This document shows, one piece after another, positions 1-8,201 of a stretch of 14,006 nucleotides of DNA. Positions within the stretch are counted from its first letter, which is position 1; each line of letters starts with the position of its first letter. Position numbers and translations under genes: made by a program. The notes beneath the pieces were generated by a model that was given only the letters and a program-made list of their open reading frames with translations, searched no databases and was not told the DNA's origin. The DNA is from JARRRD01 sp046706685 (lineage in GTDB: Bacteria > Nitrospirota > Thermodesulfovibrionia > Thermodesulfovibrionales > UBA6898): positions 1 through 14,006 of the forward strand of contig JBJKPE010000042.1 of assembly GCA_046706685.1 (NCBI GenBank), in the 5' to 3' direction.

Positions 1-2
1 GG

Positions 3-1193
3 AGATACATGCGCAGGGAAAGGGAGCACGGGCGCGTGGGGCATGTAGGCATGCGATTCTATCACTCCATGTTCCAGCTCTTCATCTTCGCCATGCTCCT
101 CTGCCTGCTTACCAACAATATCGGCGTACTCTGGATAGCAATGGAACTGGCGACCCTCTCGACGGTCCTTCTCGTCTCACTCTATCGCACGCCGACCGCC
201 ATAGAGGCAGCCTGGAAATATTTTATCCTCTGCGGAGTCGGCATCGCCCAGGCCCTCTTCGGCACGGTCCTCCTTTATTTCGCCGCCGAGAAGGTGCTCG
301 GGCAGGGAGGAGATGCGCTCCTCTGGACAAACCTCAGCCGGGTGAGCGGACAACTCGAACCCACAGTCCTCTCCCTGGCCTTCGTTTTTCTAATAGTGGG
401 ATACGGCACAAAAGTCGGCCTCGTACCGCTGCATAACTGGCTTCCCGACGCTCACAGTGAGGGCCCCACACCGATCTCAGCCGTTCTGTCGGGCCTGCTC
501 CTGAACATCGCTCTTTATGCCCTCGTCAGATGCAAGGTCCTCGTCGACGGCGCGACTCACACGAACCATGCAGGCAATATCATGATGGGGTTCGGCCTCC
601 TTTCGATCATCGTCGCCGCCTTCTCCCTCCTGAGGCAGAAGGACATCAAGCGCATGTTCTCTTATTCATCCATCGAGCATATGGGAATCGCTACCTTCGC
701 CTTCGGGCTCGGCGGCCCGATAGCCACATTCGGCGCACTCCTCCATATGCTGGTACACAGCCTGGCAAAGTCCTCGATATTCTTCACCGTAGGGCACGCA
801 TCCCAGATGCACCGGACGCAGGAAATGGACAAGATCAAGGGCCTCTACAAGGGCAACCCACTTGTCGGATGGGGACTGATGTTCGGTGTTATGGCTATTG
901 CCGGCATGCCGCCGTTCGGGATCTTTACGAGCGAGTTTCTGATCCTTACAGCCACTATAAAAGACGCTCCTTTATTGACCCCTTTCCTCCTCCTGGGTCT
1001 CGGAGTGGCCTTTGGCGCGCTGTTCAGGAGGGTACAGCCGATGGTTGCCGGTGATGTGCCTGCCAATCAACGGCCCATGAGAGCTGCCCATGTACCGGTA
1101 CTGCTGCATATGGCCCTTGTTCTGATAATCGGGATATACCTTCCGGGTTTCCTTAACCAGTGGTTTCATACCACCGTGGAGTTGTTGAAATGA
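3..1193 (+). CDS. hyfF: Hydrogenase-4 subunit F-like (NuoL/M-family) ion-translocating membrane subunit, 5'-truncated by the window edge
   Basis: The frame is open to the first base and family members have roughly 80-90 further N-terminal residues, so the first ATG (base 9) is internal and the gene is partial. The protein is strongly hydrophobic and belongs to the Mrp-antiporter/NuoL-M family of complex I and group 4 hydrogenases. Counting from the ATG at 9, I see the family landmarks: E46 in AMELATL, K70 in AAWKYF, K135 in GTKVGLVPLHNWLPDAHSEG, the QKDIKRM loop near 210-216, K254 in HSLAKSSIFF, and E309 in PPFGIFTSEF. In relatives these Glu/Lys residues form the proton or sodium half-channels, and they appear intact here. 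The stop codon overlaps the start of the large-subunit gene (ATGA), so the two are probably translationally coupled. HyfF is a closer match than HyfB or HyfD judging from the LATLSTVLLVSLYR and AAWKYFILCGVGIAQALFG stretches. Upstream partners lie outside the window. Confidence 0.93.
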   Translation, partial: RYMRREREHGRVGHVGMRFYHSMFQLFIFAMLLCLLTNNIGVLWIAMELATLSTVLLVSLYRTPTAIEAAWKYFILCGVGIAQALFGTVLLYFAAEKVLGQGGDALLWTNLSRVSGQLEPTVLSLAFVFLIVGYGTKVGLVPLHNWLPDAHSEGPTPISAVLSGLLLNIALYALVRCKVLVDGATHTNHAGNIMMGFGLLSIIVAAFSLLRQKDIKRMFSYSSIEHMGIATFAFGLGGPIATFGALLHMLVHSLAKSSIFFTVGHASQMHRTQEMDKIKGLYKGNPLVGWGLMFGVMAIAGMPPFGIFTSEFLILTATIKDAPLLTPFLLLGLGVAFGALFRRVQPMVAGDVPANQRPMRAAHVPVLLHMALVLIIGIYLPGFLNQWFHTTVELLK

Positions 1194-2770
1194 GCACGCT
1201 GATCGACGCACTGTTTTCCGTTATGGGAACGGATGTACAACTTGACCGGAGGCAGTCCCCGTCTTCGGTAACGTGCTGCACCGTACCGCGGGAAAAATTC
1301 GCGGAGGCCGCCGGGATACTTAAGAACGCTTACGCCCTTTTGGCGGCGGAATGGGCAGCTGACGAGACGCCTCTCGGAAGGGGCTTCAGTGTCTTCGCCT
1401 GCTATCGGTGGGGAAGAGAATATCTGATCGTGAGATCGGAACTGCCGTCTGACGAGCCCCGGTTCCCCAGCCTTACGAAGAAATACCTCCCTGCTTACAG
1501 GTTCGAGCGGCAGATGCAGAGCCTCATGGGTGTAACCCCTTCCGGCCATGCGGATATGCGGCCATGGATAAAGTTTGAGGACTGGCCGGAGGATGCCTTT
1601 CCTCTAAGAAAATCATTCGATGGTTCAAAACCGCTCCCGCGGATGGAAGGCGAATACCGGTGGGCAAGGGCGGAGGGGGAAGGCGTATATGAAATACCCG
1701 TGGGGCCGGTCCATGCCGGAATAATCGAGCCGGGCCATTTCAGGTTTCAGGCTGTGGGGGAGATGGTAGTGAACCTCGAAGAAAGGCTTGGTTATGTCCA
1801 TAAGGGCATAGAGAAGAGGTTCGAGTCGCTCTCCTGGGAAGACGGGGTGAAACTGGCCGGTCGCGTATCCGGCGATACCACGGTTGCCCACAGCATAGCC
1901 TATTCGATGGCAGTGGAATCCGTGACAGGCTGCAGCGTCCCTGAAAGGGCCCATTGGATAAGGGCGCTGCTGCTCGAAAGGGAGCGCATCTCAAACCACC
2001 TCGGCGACATAGGAGCGATATGCAATGACGCCGCCTTTGCCTTTATGCTCTATCAGATGTCAAGGCTCAGGGAGATGATGCTCCGGACCAACAACGGCCT
2101 CTTCGGCCACAGGCTCATTATGGACAAGGTGGTCCCGGGCGGTGTGAGGGTTGACATTGACGGGCATGGGAAGGAGGAGATCATATCTGAACTGGACCTG
2201 GTGGCCAAAGACTTCGAACGGCTCGTTCAGATCTATGAAGACAACCCCTCTCTGGAAGACAGGGTGCAGACCACAGGCATCCTGAAGCCGAAGAGGGCAA
2301 GGGAAATCTGCGCGGTTGGCATCGTTGCGCGGGCCAGCGGTCTCAACCTCGACTGCCGCATCTTCCATCCCTTCCCCCCCTACGACCAGTATGACCGTCT
2401 CGAACTCGGCGTGCCCGTGATGATAACTGGAGATGTCCATGCACGGACGTGGGTGAGGATCCAGGAGGTCCGCGAGTCGATCAGGATAATTCGATGGATA
2501 CTTGATAACATGCCCGAGGGTGAAATCAGATCTCCTTTCGATCATCCGTCTCCCGATACGGCCGGCTTTGCCGCTGTCGAAGGATGGCGGGGCGAGATCA
2601 TTTACTGGATCCAGACCGGACCTAAGGGCGAGATAAACAGGTGCATGGTGAGGGACCCTTCCAGCCTCAACTGGATCGGACTTGAGCAGGCGATACCGGG
2701 CAACATCGTACCTGATTTCCCGCTCTGCAACAAGAGTTTCAACCAGTCATATTCGGGGCACGATCTGTGA
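1190..2770 (+). CDS. hyfG-like: HyfG/HycE-like fused NuoC-NuoD subunit lacking the Ni-Fe cysteines (Ehr-type, probably not a hydrogenase)
   Basis: The protein has 526 residues from ATG 1190, close to the HycE/HyfG length. A GTG at 1160 would add ten residues, but ATG 1190 overlaps the hyfF stop as ATGA and has GTGGAG 8 nt upstream, so I prefer it. Residues ~1-150 are NuoC-like (RFERQMQSLMG, then GHADMRPW, FEDWPED and PLRKSF). Residues ~165-526 are NuoD/hydrogenase-large-subunit-like (GPVHAGIIEPGHFRF, then GYVHKGIEKRFE). Active enzymes have RxCGxC and DPCxxC, whose four Cys bind Ni-Fe. Here these read R225-V-S-G-D-T230 and D489-P-S-S-L-N494, so S227, T230, S491 and N494 replace all four. The surrounding sequence is well conserved with no frameshift, so this looks like a functional subunit without a Ni-Fe site, as known for energy-converting hydrogenase-related (Ehr) complexes and for complex I NuoD. 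The electron acceptor is unknown. Confidence 0.92.
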   Translation: MSTLIDALFSVMGTDVQLDRRQSPSSVTCCTVPREKFAEAAGILKNAYALLAAEWAADETPLGRGFSVFACYRWGREYLIVRSELPSDEPRFPSLTKKYLPAYRFERQMQSLMGVTPSGHADMRPWIKFEDWPEDAFPLRKSFDGSKPLPRMEGEYRWARAEGEGVYEIPVGPVHAGIIEPGHFRFQAVGEMVVNLEERLGYVHKGIEKRFESLSWEDGVKLAGRVSGDTTVAHSIAYSMAVESVTGCSVPERAHWIRALLLERERISNHLGDIGAICNDAAFAFMLYQMSRLREMMLRTNNGLFGHRLIMDKVVPGGVRVDIDGHGKEEIISELDLVAKDFERLVQIYEDNPSLEDRVQTTGILKPKRAREICAVGIVARASGLNLDCRIFHPFPPYDQYDRLELGVPVMITGDVHARTWVRIQEVRESIRIIRWILDNMPEGEIRSPFDHPSPDTAGFAAVEGWRGEIIYWIQTGPKGEINRCMVRDPSSLNWIGLEQAIPGNIVPDFPLCNKSFNQSYSGHDL

Positions 2771-3294
2771 TTAAGATATTACGTCAGATATTCAGGACAG
2801 GCATAGTGACCGAACCTCTTCAGCCGGAAGTCGGAGCGGAAGTTGAGGAATCCGGCCGGGAGCTGGAGGAGGCGGTCAGAAAACGGCTCGCCGGAAGTCT
2901 CACGATAAGACAGGTGGACGCCGGCTCCTGCAACGGCTGCGAGCTGGAGATCCATGCAATAAACAACTCCTATTACAACTGCGAACGCTTCGGCATACAT
3001 TTTACCGCCTCGCCGCGCTTCGCGGACCTGCTCCTGGTGACAGGTCCCGTATCGAGGAATATGGAGATAGCCCTCCGCAGGACTTACGACGCAACTCCCC
3101 CGCCGAAACTCGTTGTCGCCTGCGGAGACTGCGCCGTAAACGGAGGAGTTTACAGAGGCAGCTATGCGGTACTGGACGGGGTTGCCAGCGTAGTCCCTGT
3201 CGATTTCTTCATACCAGGATGCCCGCCGTCGCCTGATAAAATACTTGCAGCGCTTCGACAGATAACGGGTGAAAAAGTTTCAGACAAGGGCTGA
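2767..3294 (+). CDS. hyfI-like: HyfI/HycG/NuoB-like Fe-S small subunit
   Basis: This 175-residue protein is related to the NuoB/[NiFe]-hydrogenase small subunit. It starts at GTG 2767, overlapping the large-subunit stop as GTGA, which implies translational coupling. Residues ~1-45 form a charged N-terminal extension; the conserved fold starts near 45. Cysteines at C55 and C58 (GSCNGCELE), C119 and C122 (VACGDCAVNGG) and C152 (IPGCPPSPD) match the ligand positions of the proximal 4Fe-4S (N2-type) cluster, so the cluster is probably present even though the partner large subunit has no Ni-Fe site. In Escherichia coli hyf a ferredoxin-like hyfH lies between hyfG and hyfI; here the genes directly overlap, so no such gene exists at this position. 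This is the last gene of the operon, followed by the convergent exopolysaccharide cluster. Confidence 0.92.
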   Translation: MIKILRQIFRTGIVTEPLQPEVGAEVEESGRELEEAVRKRLAGSLTIRQVDAGSCNGCELEIHAINNSYYNCERFGIHFTASPRFADLLLVTGPVSRNMEIALRRTYDATPPPKLVVACGDCAVNGGVYRGSYAVLDGVASVVPVDFFIPGCPPSPDKILAALRQITGEKVSDKG

Positions 3295-3378
3295 TACCTC
3301 AGCGGCTCAGGGATTACGCTGCTGAAGGACCAGGAGAATTACTAAAACCTATCTCAAAATCGGTTATCGGTTTAAGGC

Positions 3379-3465
3379 TGTCATTCCCGCAAGTGGAACG
3401 CGTCGGGAATCCTTCTGAAAACAAAGAATGATTCCCCGTGAGGGTCGGGACAAGCCGGAATGACA
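3379..3465. repeat. 87-bp intergenic palindromic repeat between convergent genes
   Basis: The element begins TGTCATTCCCGC (3379-3390) and ends GCCGGAATGACA (3454-3465), a 12-bp terminal inverted repeat with one mismatch. Nested inside is a second hairpin: GGGAATCCTTCT (3405-3416) pairs 11 of 12 with AGAATGATTCCC (3425-3436) across an 8-nt loop. The TCATTCC...GGAATGA form resembles dispersed palindromic intergenic repeats (REP- or MITE-like) common in Nitrospirota and deltaproteobacterial genomes; that likeness is from memory. Transcribed from either side it would fold into a strong hairpin, so it could protect 3' ends or help end the two converging transcripts, although no T-run follows it. 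It has no coding capacity. Only one copy is in this window. Confidence 0.7.
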
Positions 3466-3500
3466 AATAACGTTATCATACTTATGTACTTCTTAGTATA

Positions 3501-5891
3501 TTATCCGAGTTCATCGAGCTTCTTTTTCGCCTTGGCGTTCCTGGGGTCTATCAGGAGTGCGTGCCTGTATTCTTCAATGGCCTTATAACGTATGCCGGCC
3601 CTTTCATAAGCCTCCCCGGCAGCCAATCTGACATCTACATCCGCCGGCAATGCGTCAACAGCTCTTCTCATAACAGTAACCGCTTCATCAGTCATATCCT
3701 TTTTCGCGAAATACCTGTAGACACGTAAAAAATATGAGGGACTTATTTCTCTTTCGTTGCCCATATATCCGAGGGCTGTCAGGTATTCCTCTTTCGCCAG
3801 GTCATCACGGCCGGTCTCGCTGAGATAATCCGCAAAAGAAAGGTGCGGTTCGACCCTCTCGGGAAGTGAGCTCCGAATGTCCTTATCGTCAAGGCCGTAC
3901 AACACAAGGAAAGTTATGTACTTCCTGGTTTTTTGCGGTTCAAGTGCCATCGCCTTCTTAATGTATCCGAGGCCGGCGTCCTTTTCTCCCCGCGATATCA
4001 GCCACGACGAATAAACCTCGTATCTCGCGGGATTGCTTATGTCGCAGTCTATGCCGGCCCGGAGCAGTTTGCCTGCACTCTCTTCCTCCCCGAAGTCTGC
4101 AAGGGCAAGCCCGAGGGTCTGTAAATGCCCGGCATTCGTCGGCTGAAGCATCACCGCTTTTCTATACTGGATTAGAGCATCCTCCCTGTTCGAAGAAAGC
4201 CATTCGGCATTGGCGATCTCATAGTGATACCTCGCCTCAAGAGGATCGGAGAGAGAAGCCTCGTAGGCCATACTTTTAACCCTCGCAAGGTCCCTCGCCC
4301 CGATATGGGCCTCCGGCCTGCCGTCCTCCATGAAGGGGGAAAAGTATTTTCCCCCCAATATGCCTATATTGAATATCAGACAGCAGAGCAGAAGTGCCAG
4401 TGCAGGCATCATCAATATTCGCCCATACCTGTGCTCCTTTTTTGCGAGGAGCGTACCCTCTTTCACTCCGTCTCTCATCCTGGTGTGGGCTGCAGAAACT
4501 GTCAATCCGGCAAGAAAGAAGAAATAGAGGCCGTTGGCCCCTATCTGGAGATTAAAATCACCGAAACTGTGAATCAATATCGAAAGGAGCCCGGCGATAC
4601 CGCCCGCAAAAAGATATACGGAATATGGCTCCCTCCTTTTCAGGAAGGTCCTGAAAGACCTGTAAAAGACGCCCAGCAGGAACCATCCCATCAGCACGCA
4701 TGCGATTACACCGCCGTCCGAGGCCAATTCTATATAGTCATTGTGGGCGTGTTGCAGCAATCCCCCGGCTGCTATCGAACGATATTTCGGATAAATATCC
4801 ACAAAAGTGCCGAACCCCGTCCCGGTCAAAGGGAACTGTTTGACGATGTTGATGCAGTCCTTCCAGATGTCGAAGCGTAAATCGTATATATCTCCCTGCT
4901 CGTCCCTCAAGCCCTTGAACTTCTCTAATACCGGCCCCCAACCGAACCATCCGACCGCCAGCACAATGAGAGCAAAGATGGCAATAATGATGAGTGCCCT
5001 GTTACTCCGGTTGCTCCTCTTCCTCCGGCCCGCGACCAACATACTGAAAAATATCATTGCGAGACTCAGACTTATGATACCGCCCCGTGAAAGGCTCAGG
5101 AAAACGGAAGTAGCGATCAACACCGCGGAGAGCCCGAGAAGAATGTGTAGATTCGTACCCTCCTGATTAAAGACTTCGGATATCCTTTCGCGGAGAGATT
5201 GATATCCGGTATATGGTCTGCTCAGGAGAAAAAAGCAAAGTACGACAGGGAAGATCATTTCCATCAGGCCGGCGTAATGGTCCCTGTTTACATAAGGCCC
5301 GAAGGGCGTCCCGGGATAGGTCAAACCTCTCAACCAGTAAATTTTGTTATTGGGAAGAATATACTGGAGTATGGCAAGGAAGGCAACCAGAGATCCAAAC
5401 AGTATGACGGCATACACCGTCTTTTTCAGAAATTCCTTTTTTGACAGAATTTGGACGGCGAGGAAATAGAAGGCAACATAGGATGAGAACCTGAAGAATT
5501 CTGCAACCGTCGCTTTCCTGCAGATTGAAAGAGAGCCCCATCCAGCATGACCGCCGGCCCAGGACGTCTCCCCGTACAGTGAATATGCGGCAGGAGATAT
5601 GAATTTCAAAAGCTGAGGCGGAAGAGGGATGAGCTGCACTATCATGTAGACCAGAAGGAGTAACAGTGGGACAATCCCCGGGACTTCATACAATCTCTTC
5701 CCCCCGGTACGGATGCTTCTAAAGAAGAACAAACACAAAGCAAGGATGGAAGCCGACTCCATCACAGTTAAAGACCACTGCTCGACGGTCCCGAAGGCAA
5801 GCGGTGAAAAAATCAGAAGGAAGATGAAAATTCTATAGACAGCCACCGCATTTTGGGGATCTACCTCTCCTCCCCGAAAAGCTGCCCTCAT
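3501..5891 (-). CDS. O-antigen ligase/polymerase-like (Wzy_C) membrane protein with C-terminal TPR domain
   Basis: The 796-residue protein has about ten or more membrane segments over residues ~20-515, then a soluble TPR region from ~534 to 796. Landmarks of the O-antigen ligase/polymerase superfamily are NRDHYAG (~202-208), SLSRGG (266-271), R339 and the FDIW after it, GTGFGTF (357-363) and HAHNDYIELASDGG (381-394). The last lies in the large external loop that is catalytic in this superfamily. The protein probably joins or polymerises lipid-linked glycans at the outer face of the inner membrane. The TPR repeats (for example DALIQYRKAVMLQPTN and KAIEEYRHALLIDPRN) would sit in the periplasm and bind partners. 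An in-frame stop lies just upstream, so ATG 5891 is the first usable ATG; its ribosome site is weak (GAG 6 nt away). It follows the Wzc-like gene by 39 nt and is last in the operon. Ligase and polymerase cannot be told apart from sequence alone. Confidence 0.88.
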   Translation of the reverse strand: MRAAFRGGEVDPQNAVAVYRIFIFLLIFSPLAFGTVEQWSLTVMESASILALCLFFFRSIRTGGKRLYEVPGIVPLLLLLVYMIVQLIPLPPQLLKFISPAAYSLYGETSWAGGHAGWGSLSICRKATVAEFFRFSSYVAFYFLAVQILSKKEFLKKTVYAVILFGSLVAFLAILQYILPNNKIYWLRGLTYPGTPFGPYVNRDHYAGLMEMIFPVVLCFFLLSRPYTGYQSLRERISEVFNQEGTNLHILLGLSAVLIATSVFLSLSRGGIISLSLAMIFFSMLVAGRRKRSNRSNRALIIIAIFALIVLAVGWFGWGPVLEKFKGLRDEQGDIYDLRFDIWKDCINIVKQFPLTGTGFGTFVDIYPKYRSIAAGGLLQHAHNDYIELASDGGVIACVLMGWFLLGVFYRSFRTFLKRREPYSVYLFAGGIAGLLSILIHSFGDFNLQIGANGLYFFFLAGLTVSAAHTRMRDGVKEGTLLAKKEHRYGRILMMPALALLLCCLIFNIGILGGKYFSPFMEDGRPEAHIGARDLARVKSMAYEASLSDPLEARYHYEIANAEWLSSNREDALIQYRKAVMLQPTNAGHLQTLGLALADFGEEESAGKLLRAGIDCDISNPARYEVYSSWLISRGEKDAGLGYIKKAMALEPQKTRKYITFLVLYGLDDKDIRSSLPERVEPHLSFADYLSETGRDDLAKEEYLTALGYMGNEREISPSYFLRVYRYFAKKDMTDEAVTVMRRAVDALPADVDVRLAAGEAYERAGIRYKAIEEYRHALLIDPRNAKAKKKLDELG

Positions 5892-5930
5892 GCTATTCTC
5901 ATGTCAGCCCTTCCATGGCCGTTCCTTCCG

Positions 5931-8114
5931 CTACGTGCTCTCGGATCCTCTTTCTCCATCAGCCGAGTAATAGTAATTATGGTATCGTGAATAGTAGTAC
6001 TTGTTCTTTTTGAAATCAACCGCATTGATAACCACGCCAAAGACATTGGCGTTAAGGTCACCGAGAGACTTAAGGCTTTTCCCCAATAATTCATAGGTCG
6101 TTTTACCCGCCCTGGCAACGATGATGGAGCCGTCGAGGACCTTGCCGAGGACGAGACTGTCGACGACAGTGAGGAGAGGCGGCGAGTCCCAGATAACAAT
6201 ATCGTACTTCCCGCCTAGCAGGCCCACCATTTCCACAAGCCTCCCGGAACCCAGAAGTTCCGACGGATTGGGCGGAATCGGACCGGATGGAATGATATGC
6301 AGATTCGGCAGAGGACCTTCATGTATGATATCCATGCCGGAGGCCCCGGCAAGATATGTGCTCAGCCCCTTTGAGTTGTCAATCTTAAAAACTTTATGGA
6401 TGCGAGGTCTTCTTAAATCGGCGTCGACCAGGAGCACCCTGTATTGCGACTGGGCAATAGCCGTCGCAAGGTTGATCGATGTGACGGTTTTACCTTCATC
6501 CGGACCCGCGCTGGTCAGGAGAATATGTTTCGGGGGTTTTTCAGCGGAAGATAGCAGAAGGCTGGTCCTGATAGCCTTGTAATTTTCGGCAAAGGTCGAA
6601 GTCGGATTGTCGATTACAGCGCTTTCAATCGGCCTGTCCTGTGATGAGAACAGGGGAATGAGGCCGAAAACGGGAACGCCCAATTTTGTCTCAACATCCT
6701 CAGGCGATTTGATAGTCTGGTCGAGATATTCCAGGAAAAAAGCCATGCCGATTCCACCGAATAAACCCACAATAAGGCCGAGCAGAACGTTAAGCGCCTT
6801 CCTCGGCTTCACCGGTGACGCAGGTGTGTCGGCCTTTTCAACGATCATCACGTTGGTGGTCTGAATCTGTTCCGTAATGTTCTGCTCTTTTATCCTCTTG
6901 ATCAGCGCTTCATAGAGCTGCCTGTTGGTCTCGACATCCCTGTTTATCATATCGTACTCAATGAACTTTTCATTAACATTAATCGCCTGGCCTTTGGCCT
7001 CCGAAAGCATCCTTTTGAGATTGCTTTCATTTGATTTCGCCAGTGCATATTCGTTTTTTATCGAGGCTATCACTCTGTTTATTTCCTGCTCCTTCTTTGC
7101 CCTCAGAACATTCAGGTCCTCCTTCGCCCGGATCATGAGAGGGTGTTTCTTCCCGTATTTCTGAGAGAGGTCCATGATTTTCTGCTCGGCCTGCATTATT
7201 TGCCGCCGCAGACCCTGTATAGTCGGATCGTTCGCAACGGCGGACACAGTCTCGGCCTTTCCCGGACTGCCGGAGACCTCTTTAACCTGATTGTATAATG
7301 TCTCCATCTCCTCCCGCTTGGTCTCTGCCGTTACGAGCTGACTGCTGAGCTGAGATATCTGTTCGGGAACGATCGCCATCTTGTTCTGGTTCGTAACAAG
7401 GTCCTGGCTTTTGATATACTGCTGAAGAGCCCTCTCGGAGTCATCAAGCTTCTTCTTCTCCTCTTCAGCCTTACTCGTCATCCACTTCAGCATATGCTGG
7501 GTAGAGCTCATATTGAGATCCAGGAGCTCATCTATGTATGCCTGCGCAACCGTATTGGCAATTGACTTTGCCAACAAAGGATTACTCGACATGTAGCTTA
7601 TGGTGACGATTTTGCTGTCTTTCACAGGGGTGACGGATATCCCCCCGCTGATCATCTTTGCGAGCATATCCTCTCTGGCATCGCTGTTTTCCGCTCCAGC
7701 CCCTGATGATTTTTTCTCCTTCGTACCGAAAATCAGTGAAGAAAGGTCACTGAACCATCCCGACACACTGCCAACGAGTGAAAATCCATTATTAGTCCCC
7801 TTAACACCATACGTTCTTTCAAGATCGAGCATCTGAACGACCCTTTTCGCCACCGGAACGCTTCTTATGATCTGGAACTGTGTCTCATAAAAATCGGGGT
7901 CATAAGGCATATATCCATAACTCGTCATAAGGGGCACCGAATCCCTCTTTTCAATGAGAACCTTAGTCGAGGCCATATAAACCGGGGTGGCAGAGAATGT
8001 TCCGATGAGGACAATTATAAAGACGACGATAAAAAAGGTATATACCGTATACCTCCTCTTATCAATAACCTTCAGGTAGTCCCGTAAATGAATTTCCCGT
8101 TCTTCCATTTCCAT
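5931..8114 (-). CDS. wzc: Wzc-type polysaccharide co-polymerase with BY-kinase (tyrosine autokinase) domain
   Basis: The 727-residue inner-membrane protein controls glycan chain length and export. Residues 1-25 are cytoplasmic. TM1 is ~24-44 and a Wzz domain with long coiled coils (~205-420) occupies the periplasm. The GNVR-like proline-rich stretch PASPVKPRK precedes TM2 (~440-462). The C-terminal kinase has Walker A SAGPDEGKT (535-543), Walker A' LLVDADLRRP (561-570) and Walker B IVIWDSPP (639-646). The tail carries seven tyrosines in eleven residues (Y706-708, Y711, Y714-716), the autophosphorylation cluster of Wzc/CpsD kinases. The contact motif EX2RX2R is partly kept as E510-x2-K513-x2-R516. 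Kinase and membrane parts are fused in one chain, as in proteobacterial Wzc. No matching phosphatase (Wzb) is in the window. A second in-frame ATG lies at 8108; neither start has a strong ribosome site. The gap to the upstream Wza-like gene is 87 nt. Confidence 0.95.
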   Translation of the reverse strand: MEMEEREIHLRDYLKVIDKRRYTVYTFFIVVFIIVLIGTFSATPVYMASTKVLIEKRDSVPLMTSYGYMPYDPDFYETQFQIIRSVPVAKRVVQMLDLERTYGVKGTNNGFSLVGSVSGWFSDLSSLIFGTKEKKSSGAGAENSDAREDMLAKMISGGISVTPVKDSKIVTISYMSSNPLLAKSIANTVAQAYIDELLDLNMSSTQHMLKWMTSKAEEEKKKLDDSERALQQYIKSQDLVTNQNKMAIVPEQISQLSSQLVTAETKREEMETLYNQVKEVSGSPGKAETVSAVANDPTIQGLRRQIMQAEQKIMDLSQKYGKKHPLMIRAKEDLNVLRAKKEQEINRVIASIKNEYALAKSNESNLKRMLSEAKGQAINVNEKFIEYDMINRDVETNRQLYEALIKRIKEQNITEQIQTTNVMIVEKADTPASPVKPRKALNVLLGLIVGLFGGIGMAFFLEYLDQTIKSPEDVETKLGVPVFGLIPLFSSQDRPIESAVIDNPTSTFAENYKAIRTSLLLSSAEKPPKHILLTSAGPDEGKTVTSINLATAIAQSQYRVLLVDADLRRPRIHKVFKIDNSKGLSTYLAGASGMDIIHEGPLPNLHIIPSGPIPPNPSELLGSGRLVEMVGLLGGKYDIVIWDSPPLLTVVDSLVLGKVLDGSIIVARAGKTTYELLGKSLKSLGDLNANVFGVVINAVDFKKNKYYYSRYHNYYYSADGERGSEST

Positions 8115-8201
8115 ACTTTGTCTTTCAGCCTCTTCTTTTCTCAGAACCGATTTCTATAACTCATGCTATCCTGCAAAAGTGCTTGCCAGCGCTTCATTCA
8201 A

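Noticed and set aside
1160..1189. GTG start that would add ten residues to the large subunit
   Set aside because: The extension lies inside hyfF, has no better ribosome site, and ATG 1190 gives the normal ATGA overlap with a GTGGAG 8 nt upstream.
4224..4880. Plus-strand open frame of 218 codons opposite the ligase-TPR gene
   Set aside because: It is antisense to a well-supported gene, has no ribosome site and no recognisable domain.
5888..6199. Serine/arginine-rich 103-codon minus frame at the Wzc/ligase junction
   Set aside because: It is a frame-shifted shadow of the Wzc kinase domain, with composition typical of an out-of-frame reading.
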